Assembly: GCA_900315105.1 (NCBI GenBank)
Contig: OMXX01000147.1
Coordinates: forward strand, 1 to 10,791
Direction of reading: 5' to 3'
DNA: 10,791 nt
Origin: an uncultured Prevotellaceae bacterium
GTDB lineage: Bacteria; Bacteroidota; Bacteroidia; Bacteroidales; Bacteroidaceae
Shown here: positions 6,766-10,791 of the stretch, one piece after another
Layout of the letters: each line of letters opens with the position of its first letter
How positions within the stretch are numbered: position 1 is the first letter of the stretch
The notes under the pieces: generated by a model
What the model saw: only the letters and a program-made list of their open reading frames with translations
Database searches by the model: none
Told to the model about the DNA's origin: nothing
Program-made: the position numbers and the translations under genes

Positions 6766-7464
6766 ATGACAATTAGAAAATTTTTCACATTAACTACAAT
6801 TTTATTTGCTGCATTCTCATTTGTTTCATGTAGTAGTGATGATGACGACGATGAAAACAAGAATGATGTCGTTGCCGATAAGCACGAATACGTGGATCTC
6901 GGACTTCCAAGTGGCACACTTTGGGCTACTTGTAACGTAGGTGCAAGCAAACCGGAAGATTATGGTGATTACTTTGCTTGGGGTGAGATAGAGCCAAAGG
7001 CATCATACAAAAGTTCAAATTACAAGTGGGGCTCAAGTAAATTGACAAAGTATTGCGCAAGCAGCGAGTTTGGTGATGTTGATAATAATCTCGAACTCCT
7101 TCCTGAGGATGATGCCGCTACAGCCAAATGGGGCAGCAACTGGTGTACCCCATCATTTGACCAAATCTATGAACTGATAAGACCTGAAAACACTACTTTC
7201 GAGTGGACAACTCAGAATGGTGTAAATGGCTTGAAGGCAACGAGTAAGAAGAATGGTAATACTCTCTTTTTTCCAGCTGCAGGCGAACGCTTTGACGACG
7301 AGCTCAAAGATGCAGGCAAGTACGGCTACTACATGACTCGTACGTTTAATGAATTAACTTCACCCTCTATGTACATGCTACATATCTATTCCTCCGGGTG
7401 GGCATATGGGGGTACTTCTCGCATCAATGGGCTTACTGTTCGTCCTGTCCGCGTTAAGAAATAA
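6766..7464 (+). CDS. FISUMP (Fib_succ_major) domain surface lipoprotein, intact copy 1
   Basis: 232 aa. Residues 1-22 are a lipoprotein signal peptide (MTIRKFF, hydrophobic stretch, lipobox FVSC, lipid cysteine C22). C22 is followed by SSDDDDDE, an acidic run of the type that acts as a surface-export signal for Bacteroidota lipoproteins, so exposure outside the cell is likely. From about 42 the Fib_succ_major paralogous domain starts (YVDLGLPSGTLWATCNVGAS, GDYFAWGE, LTKYC, WCTPSFDQ) and ends with VRPVRVKK. The domain is common in gut and rumen Bacteroidota; its ligand is unknown. This is the only copy of three with a start codon joined in frame to a signal and mature domain, and the only one directly behind a promoter. 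Two truncated relatives follow. It differs from them mainly at about 80-106 and 172-225. Confidence 0.9.
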   Translation: MTIRKFFTLTTILFAAFSFVSCSSDDDDDENKNDVVADKHEYVDLGLPSGTLWATCNVGASKPEDYGDYFAWGEIEPKASYKSSNYKWGSSKLTKYCASSEFGDVDNNLELLPEDDAATAKWGSNWCTPSFDQIYELIRPENTTFEWTTQNGVNGLKATSKKNGNTLFFPAAGERFDDELKDAGKYGYYMTRTFNELTSPSMYMLHIYSSGWAYGGTSRINGLTVRPVRVKK

Positions 7465-7537
7465 CACCATTACGGAGATAATATAATTTTAAAACAAAGA
7501 AGATACAATTATGACAATTAGAAAATTTTTCACGTTG
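7438..7537 (+). repeat. 100-bp inter-cassette direct repeat, copy A
   Basis: Identical over 100 nt to 8047-8146. It holds the last 27 nt of the upstream copy (through VRPVRVKK and stop), a 46-nt spacer, and the first 27 nt of the next copy (ATG to ACGTTG). The part around AAACAAAGAAGATACAATT plus the first coding bases also occurs before copy 1 (6748-6789). Identity stops abruptly on both sides. Confidence 0.95.
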
Positions 7538-8073
7538 CTACCTGTAATGTAGGTGCAAGCAAGCCAGAAGAGTTTGGTGATTACTTTGCGTGGGGTGAGA
7601 TTGAGCCAAAGGCAACATACGAGTACGAAAACTACAAGTGGGGTACCAAAGAAGGCAATGTGACTAAGTATTGTACAAACAGCTACTGGGGGGTGGTTGA
7701 TAACAAGCTCGAACTTCTTCCTGAGGATGATGCCGCTACTGCCAATTGGGGCAGTAACTGGTGTATGCCATCATTTGATCAATTCAATGAACTGAAAAAC
7801 TCTGACTATACCACCATTGAGCAGACGACTTTGAATGGTGTAGATGGCGTGAAGGTAACGAGTAAAAAGAACGGTAAGACTCTCTTTTTTCCAGAAGCCG
7901 GCGAATACTGGTACGGAAAGTGTTCGCATAACGACATGGGCACTTACTGGACTCGTTCGGTTGAGGAAACAGGTTCGACGGCTGCTTACGTTGTCGATTC
8001 GTACAGCGACAGCTGGGGAGTCAGACCTCGCCCTACTGGGTATCCAGTTCGTCCTGTCCGCGTTAAGAAATAA
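7511..8073 (+). pseudogene. FISUMP copy 2: promoterless 5'-truncated cassette
   Basis: The ATG at 7511 begins MTIRKFFTL like copy 1 but joins at 7537 to an internal point of the domain (ATCNVGAS region) two bases out of frame, ending after MTIRKFFTLLPVM. The signal peptide, lipid cysteine, acidic tail and domain start are missing. The homologous frame is open from 7522 to the stop at 8071-8073 without an internal stop, reading through TKYCTNSYWGVVDN, WCMPSFDQFNEL and YWTRSVEETGSTAAYV to VRPVRVKK. The first in-frame ATG (7660) would give a fragment of 137 aa with no export signal. No promoter or terminator separates it from copy 1. Preserved reading without a start fits a donor cassette for recombination; recent decay after duplication is the alternative. 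Confidence 0.8.
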
Positions 8074-8146
8074 CACCATTACGGAGATAATATAATTTTA
8101 AAACAAAGAAGATACAATTATGACAATTAGAAAATTTTTCACGTTG
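8047..8146 (+). repeat. 100-bp inter-cassette direct repeat, copy B
   Basis: Exact match of 7438-7537, offset 609 bp. It joins the end of copy 2 to the start of copy 3. Neutral spacer DNA would be expected to diverge at least as fast as the coding parts, which differ a lot between copies, so recent exchange or duplication is implied. Confidence 0.95.
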
Positions 8147-8768
8147 TGATGATGACGACGATGAAAACAAGAATGATGTCGTTGCCGATAAGCACGAATA
8201 CGTAGATCTCGGACTTCCAAGTGGCACACTATGGGCTACCTGTAATGTAGGTGCAAGCAAGCCAGAAGAGTTTGGTGATTATTTCTCTTGGGGTGAGATA
8301 GAGCCAAAGGCATCATACGATGATAACTACAAGTGGAATAAAGATGGCCGATATACTAAATATTGCGCAAGCAGCGATTGGGGTAATGTAGATAACCAGC
8401 TCGAACTTCTTCCTGAGGATGATGCTGCTACAGCCAACTGGGGAAGCGACTGGTGTACGCCATCAAAAGACCAATTCAACGAACTGATAAATTCAGACTA
8501 CACTACCATCGCGCAGGCGACTCAGAATGGTGTAGATGGCTGGAAGATAACGAGTAAGAAGAATGGTAAGACTCTCTTTTTTCCAACTGCCGACGAGCGC
8601 TGGTACGACGGCTTAATGGGTAATAACGATTGCTGTTGCTGGACTCGTTCGGTTGAAGAAAAAGGTTCGATTGCTGCTTACATAGTCAGGATCGATAAGT
8701 GGGCCAGCGTGGAGCTCAGAACTCGTTTGGAGGGAGTTCCTATTCGTCCTGTCCGTTCTTCAAAGTAG
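8120..8768 (+). pseudogene. FISUMP copy 3: promoterless 5'-truncated cassette
   Basis: The ATG at 8120 gives MTIRKFFTL and meets TGA at 8147-8149. The break after ACGTTG is the same as in copy 2, but here it joins just past the lipid cysteine, one base out of frame: the acidic DDDDDEN run is kept and the signal peptide and cysteine are lost. From 8148 the homologous frame is open to the stop at 8766-8768 (YVDLGLPSGTLWATCNVGAS, GDYFSWGE, YTKYCASSDWGNVDN, CCCWTRSVEEKGSIAAYIV, IRPVRSSK). The first 57 nt after the join are identical to copy 1, then differences cluster in the linker and the C-terminal third. The tail differs from the other copies (RSSK instead of RVKK), and a terminator follows, making it the last unit of the array. 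Confidence 0.8.
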
Positions 8769-8809
8769 TATTTTATTTACTGAAGATAAAGGCTTTATAA
8801 TTTAGATAT

Positions 8810-8842
8810 GGAGGGCATCTCGCAAGGGGTGCCTTCCTTTTT
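8810..8842 (+). terminator. Rho-independent terminator of the FISUMP array
   Basis: GGAGGGCATC (8810-8819) pairs with GGTGCCTTCC (8828-8837), ten base pairs including two G-U pairs, around an 8-nt loop, followed by TTTTT. It is the first terminator after 6766, so all three copies lie in one transcription unit. Confidence 0.85.
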
Positions 8843-8916
8843 GGCTCTTTTCCTTGTTAGAAGGGACTTGCATGGGACATATATAGGAGGAAAAACTGTA
8901 ATTTTCGGGCAAATAT

Positions 8917-8948
8917 TTTGGCGGAATCGGGAATTTTGGCTATTTTTG
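8917..8948 (+). promoter_or_regulatory. Promoter of the lipoprotein-sanA unit
   Basis: TTTG (8917-8920), exactly 20 nt, then TATTTTTG (8941-8948). The region 8897-8949 is homologous to the FISUMP promoter at 6412-6464. No other consensus promoter is seen before sanA, so it probably serves both downstream genes. Between the terminator at 8842 and this promoter I see nothing else. Confidence 0.8.
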
Positions 8949-8956
8949 CAAGTGAT

Positions 8957-9001
8957 ATGAAGAAAATATTAAAAAGAATATGTACTTTTGCAAATGAATA
9001 A
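8957..9001 (+). pseudogene. Duplicated 5' end of sanA (15-codon remnant or leader ORF)
   Basis: The frame MKKILKRICTFANE plus stop matches the start of the sanA product (MKKILKRIWTFVYE) at 11 of 14 residues. The 27 nt from AAGTGATATG onward are identical to those before and into sanA at 9980-10006. It sits between the promoter and the lipoprotein gene, 14 nt before its ATG. This suggests that the promoter once fed sanA directly and that the lipoprotein gene was later inserted with duplication of the sanA start. It may now be translated as a short upstream ORF. Confidence 0.7.
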
Positions 9002-9015
9002 AATCAAACTAAGAA

Positions 9016-9918
9016 ATGAAGAAAAATTTTATCTGTTTGCTTGCTGTGATTTGCATGATGCTTTGCGTTTCGTGTGAAAAATATAGTGGGGTGTCTCGTC
9101 CCAATGATATCTATGCCTATTGGCAGCTTCAAAATGAAGTGAAGTTTAATGGTATGGGGTTCACTAATCTCATCTTTACCAGTTCGGAAAAGTTTGGATG
9201 TGAGAACTTCGTTGATCCTGTTATAAGTGATACAATCTACCATTACAAGAAAGTTGAAGTGAAAGGAGATATGCTTTGTCTTGTGGATGATAATGACAAG
9301 GTGCTTAAAGCCAAGATTCTTGAACTAAATGATGAGCGTCTTGTACTGACAGATTTCCCTGGTGTGGATGGAGTACTCATATATAAACATCTTGGTTGGG
9401 GACCAGGTGAAGATCCAAGGAGATGTAAGGAAGATAGTATTAAATATCCGAATGGGATAGATGAGTTTGTTGAGAAAATTCAAAGAGTCTCTGTTGATTA
9501 TCCCGCAGATTCTTTGGATATAATCATGAAATCCTCATATTTCTTCAAATGTTATAACGAGTATGGCGATGACAAGGCTGTTGTGCTGACTAAAGATCAG
9601 ATGACTAAGGCTCGCTATATTCTCAAGAAATATATGGCAAGAAGGGAGTATCTGAAGGAGGAAGGCTTTTGGGGTTCTTGTTGTGGTAGTGAACCATATG
9701 ATTTCAATAAATATATTCATACCTATTATGGTGTTGTCAAGGATGGAGAACTGCTTGTTTGTGTTAAGATGTGTGCAGATGGAGGTCATGGCTATTTTCC
9801 TTACACGTCATGTAAGGAAGATATTCCTTCAATAGATGATGGTGGTCGTATTCTTATTCATGTACAGATTGACTTGAAACAGAACAAGGTGATTCATTTC
9901 CAGGGGAATGGATGTTAA
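9016..9918 (+). CDS. Cysteine-rich lipoprotein of unknown function
   Basis: 300 aa. I do not recognise the family. Residues 1-20 form a lipoprotein signal peptide (MKKNF, hydrophobic stretch, lipobox CVSC, lipid cysteine C20). The residue after it is E, with no long acidic run, so periplasmic or outer-membrane-inner-leaflet placement is as likely as surface exposure. Residues about 30-125 alternate short strand-like segments (VEVKGDMLCLVDDNDKVLKAKILELNDERLVLTDF), recalling small lipocalin-like beta domains of Bacteroidota lipoproteins. The second half has ten further cysteines in the mature protein, counted with the first half, including a CC pair (GSCCGSE) and a C-terminal Cys, so disulfides are plausible. 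It shares the promoter at 8917 with sanA and is separated from it by 68 bp. Start chosen at the ATG giving the signal peptide. Confidence 0.85.
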   Translation: MKKNFICLLAVICMMLCVSCEKYSGVSRPNDIYAYWQLQNEVKFNGMGFTNLIFTSSEKFGCENFVDPVISDTIYHYKKVEVKGDMLCLVDDNDKVLKAKILELNDERLVLTDFPGVDGVLIYKHLGWGPGEDPRRCKEDSIKYPNGIDEFVEKIQRVSVDYPADSLDIIMKSSYFFKCYNEYGDDKAVVLTKDQMTKARYILKKYMARREYLKEEGFWGSCCGSEPYDFNKYIHTYYGVVKDGELLVCVKMCADGGHGYFPYTSCKEDIPSIDDGGRILIHVQIDLKQNKVIHFQGNGC

Positions 9919-9986
9919 AAAAATAAGATTCGCGATTGCAAAGCTCCTGATTTATTGTGAGACGTATTTTGTGTTTTTCAAGTGAT

Positions 9987-10646
9987 ATGAAGAAAATATT
10001 AAAAAGGATTTGGACTTTTGTCTATGAATGGAAATGGAGGTTGGCATTAACGACTGTGATATTGGCTGTTGGTGCTGTTGCTTGTGTTCTGTTCTGCGAT
10101 AAGAGGGTAGAGGATGTTGCTGAGGGCCGTCATTATGATGATGTGAATAAGATACCTCACCGTAATGTCGGATTATTGCTTGGCACTTCAAAATACACTA
10201 TTTTCGGTAGAGATAACGAATATTACCAGAGACGCATCGAGGCTGCGTATGAGTTGTATTCAAAAGGTAAGATTGATACAATACTGATTAGTGGTGATAA
10301 TAGTAAGAAAGACTATAATGAGCCAGAGACGATGATGGCGGATCTTGTGGCACTTGGTATTCCAAAGGATAGGTTCGTGCTTGACTATGCAGGATTCAGG
10401 ACGTTGGATTCTGTGGTTAGGGCGAAAAATGTGTTTGGTTTTAATAGTGTGACGATTATTTCACAAGAGTTTCATAATGTTCGTGCCTTGTATATTGCAG
10501 AGAATGTAGGTGTAAATGCTATTGCCTATAATGCTCTTTATCCTATTTACAGGAAGAGTTTTAGGATAATACTCAGGGAGAAACTGGCACGTGTAAAGGT
10601 CGTGTTGGATGTCTTGTTGGGGGTAAAGCCAAAATTCGAGAAATAA
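9987..10646 (+). CDS. sanA: SanA/YdcF-like DUF218 membrane protein
   Basis: 219 aa. SanA proteins are inner-membrane-anchored DUF218 proteins; in E. coli sanA was found through vancomycin exclusion at high temperature and acts in envelope barrier function, by an unknown reaction. Residues about 13-34 (WRLALTTVILAVGAVACVLFC) form a single transmembrane anchor. The DUF218 core follows: VGLLLGTSKY, the RRIEAAYELYSKGKIDTILISGDN segment, NEPETMMADLVALGIP, DYAGFRTLDSVVRAK, then ISQEFHNVRALYIAENVGV. All conserved motif positions I know are present. I use the ATG at 9987 rather than an upstream in-frame GTG at 9957, because the duplicated copy at 8957 starts at the same ATG with identical preceding bases. 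Partner of the upstream lipoprotein in one probable unit. Confidence 0.88.
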   Translation: MKKILKRIWTFVYEWKWRLALTTVILAVGAVACVLFCDKRVEDVAEGRHYDDVNKIPHRNVGLLLGTSKYTIFGRDNEYYQRRIEAAYELYSKGKIDTILISGDNSKKDYNEPETMMADLVALGIPKDRFVLDYAGFRTLDSVVRAKNVFGFNSVTIISQEFHNVRALYIAENVGVNAIAYNALYPIYRKSFRIILREKLARVKVVLDVLLGVKPKFEK

Positions 10647-10650
10647 GGTG

Positions 10651-10673
10651 TAACTATTGTTCATGTATAGTTA
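10651..10673 (+). other. Hairpin after sanA, weak terminator candidate
   Basis: TAACTAT (10651-10657) pairs with ATAGTTA (10667-10673) around a 9-nt loop, 4 nt after the sanA stop. The stem is AT-rich and only TCTT follows, so intrinsic termination would be weak. Confidence 0.4.
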
Positions 10674-10680
10674 TCTTAAC

Positions 10681-10791
10681 GTGAGTTCGACGAATTCAAG
10701 ACTGCGAGGGCTGAAAGCCCGACACCTAATAGGGCAGTCCGTAAGGGCTGTTATTCGGTAGATGAGTGATTAAAGGAGCGCTGTAAGTGCG
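10681..10791. repeat. Array of short hairpin repeats, right copy, inverted
   Basis: 10693-10791 is the reverse complement of 39-137 with 4 differences in 99 nt. It begins with GTGAGTTCGACGAATTC (10681-10697), a module also found at 6222-6238. Hairpins visible: GGG-CTGAAAG-CCC near 10708-10722, AGT-CCGTAAG-GGCT, and GCG-CTGTAAG-TGCG at the window end. The element is cut by the window edge, so its full length is unknown. Confidence 0.85.

Noticed and set aside
6766..8768. Diversity-generating retroelement acting on the FISUMP C-terminus
   Set aside because: The domain is similar to lectin-fold targets of such systems, but no reverse transcriptase is in the window, I see no template repeat, and the differences between copies are not restricted to adenine positions.
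9957..9986. GTG start for SanA adding ten residues
   Set aside because: The duplicated copy supports the ATG at 9987, and the extension adds nothing recognisable.

Overview
The window looks like a chromosomal accessory stretch from a member of the Bacteroidota, probably Prevotellaceae (Prevotella/Segatella type). The reasons are promoters of the Bacteroidota form (TTTG, about 20 nt, then TAnnTTTG), few Shine-Dalgarno sites, an AT-rich background around one GC-richer housekeeping gene (dnaK), a DnaK ending in EEVK, and surface lipoproteins with the FISUMP (Fib_succ_major) domain. The genus is an inference from protein and promoter style.

Layout. 1-338: mosaic of short hairpin repeats and tandem repeats, no gene. 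339-1658 (-): a class II Fic adenylyltransferase with a C-terminal winged helix, bracketed by 37-nt direct repeats that each hold an inverted repeat. 1899-2906 (+): a RhuM-Doc fusion. 2991-3437 (+): a start-less remnant ending in a winged helix of the kind seen at the C-terminus of Fic or AlbA proteins. 3479-3511: bidirectional terminator. 3535-5451 (-): dnaK. 5675-6013 (-): queD, with its own promoter and terminator. 6014-6765: a long non-coding stretch with dispersed repeats, a strong-looking promoter and a structured leader of roughly 300 nt. 6766-8768 (+): one intact FISUMP surface lipoprotein gene followed by two promoterless, 5'-truncated, out-of-frame copies separated by an identical 100-bp repeat. 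8810-8842: terminator. 8917-8948: a second promoter closely similar to the FISUMP one, followed by a small remnant of the sanA start. 9016-9918 (+): cysteine-rich lipoprotein of unknown function. 9987-10646 (+): SanA/DUF218 envelope protein. 10681-10791: an inverted copy (95/99 nt) of the left-end hairpin array.

Main point. The FISUMP array has the architecture of an expression locus plus silent donor cassettes. Copy 1 has a promoter, a leader, a lipoprotein signal and a surface-export-like acidic tail after the lipid cysteine. Copies 2 and 3 keep full open reading through the variable mature domain but have no usable start or signal. They share their last coding bases, spacer and first 27 coding bases with each other exactly. 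This would suit diversification of a surface protein by gene conversion. That is an inference; ordinary tandem duplication followed by decay is the alternative. The second candidate system is the fic gene bracketed by direct repeats, whose upstream copy overlaps the fic promoter and could be an operator, a recombination site, or both.
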